Assembly (NCBI RefSeq): GCF_000719555.1
Contig: NZ_JOGX01000045.1
Coordinates: 1 to 51,829, forward strand
Direction: 5' to 3'
DNA from: Streptomyces sp. NRRL F-5727
GTDB lineage: Bacteria > Actinomycetota > Actinomycetes > Streptomycetales > Streptomycetaceae
Length of the DNA stretch: 51,829 nucleotides
Shown: positions 51,734-51,829 of the stretch, in pieces
Layout: the number at the start of each line of letters is the position of its first letter
Position numbering within the stretch: position 1 is the stretch's first letter
Position numbers and translations under genes: made by a program
The notes under the pieces: model-generated
Told to the model about the DNA's origin: nothing
What the model saw: the letters and a program-made list of their open reading frames with translations, nothing else
Database searches by the model: none

Positions 51734-51829
51734 CTAGGTCCTGTCGTCAAACTCCCGTCGTCGCCCGAAGGGCGGCCCCGCGGCGTCAGGTGCGTGCTCT
51801 CGGCGTGCCGGGTGGAAGTCCTCGTACTG
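51734..51829 (-). other. Partial open frame at the window edge
   Basis: The minus strand is open from the window end to TAG at 51734-51736 (31 codons; 'QYEDFHPARREHAP...' to 'REFDDRT'). I do not recognise it. It could be the 3' end of a gene outside the window or simply open high-GC sequence. Confidence 0.25.

Noticed and set aside
51734..51829. Insertion-sequence end at the window edge
   Set aside because: The sequence near the edge looked vaguely like an element flank, but no inverted repeat or transposase motif can be shown in 96 bases.

Overview
The window is chromosomal DNA of a Streptomyces or very close relative. The evidence is very high G+C with strong G/C third positions, frequent GTG starts, ATGA/GTGA translational coupling, leaderless starts 6-8 nt after a TANNNT box, and typical actinomycete genes: a GroEL with CIRCE operators, a CspA-type cold-shock protein, a CysO-like sulfur carrier, DasR-type operators beside nagK/nagA, and a GAF-PAS-GGDEF diguanylate cyclase that looks like CdgB. 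From memory, the order groEL2 - csp - cysO - thrC ... otsA ... nagK/nagA ... cdgB resembles the S. coelicolor core chromosome; no alignment was run.

Bases 1-14690 hold a RiPP gene cluster that I read as a daptide cluster with extra enzymes. Three Cys-free precursor peptides of 51-53 residues, all ending in Leu-Thr, sit in the middle. Upstream and translationally coupled are a recognition protein, an SAM methyltransferase, a class-III aminotransferase and an iron-ADH-like dehydrogenase. This is the set that turns a C-terminal Thr into a dimethylated 1,2-propanediamine in known daptides. Downstream lie an M50-type membrane protease, a full-length class III lanthipeptide synthetase (LanKC), a YcaO protein and an ABC-2 exporter. 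An LLM-type flavin/F420 oxidoreductase opens the window. LanKC plus YcaO acting on precursors without cysteine is the most unusual point in the window.

Bases 14687-18488 hold a second, convergent peptide-export operon on the minus strand: a 66-residue peptide with eight Cys in its last 41 residues, a MauE/DoxX-like redox membrane protein, a TlpA-like thioredoxin with CGPC, an ABC exporter without a C39 peptidase domain, and an S26 signal peptidase. I infer a dedicated system for making, oxidising, trimming and secreting a four-disulfide peptide. Its promoter region carries a DasR-like half-consensus site.

Bases 18798-25302 are mixed: a signal-less family 3 solute-binding protein, an NAD-dependent epimerase, a secreted FG-GAP repeat protein, a methyltransferase and a small zinc-ribbon protein. 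Bases 25315-34404 are mostly housekeeping: groEL with two tandem CIRCE elements, a 12-bp minisatellite, csp, cysO-like, thrC, a GpgS-like glucosyltransferase, a sortase-type surface protein and otsA. Bases 34416-40438 look like an accessory block between otsA and otsB: MFS plus ArsR with a palindromic operator, HxlR plus oxidoreductase, and a secreted M6 metalloprotease. Bases 40471-51829 hold otsB, a DUF3263 protein, an amino-sugar block (solute-binding lipoprotein, nagK, nagA, PfkB kinase) with two dre-like sites, a CBM-like membrane protein, cdgB with a perfect Crp-type palindrome, a flavin reductase, ArfB, TerD and a GNAT acetyltransferase. No tRNA, rRNA, CRISPR array or intact insertion sequence was seen.
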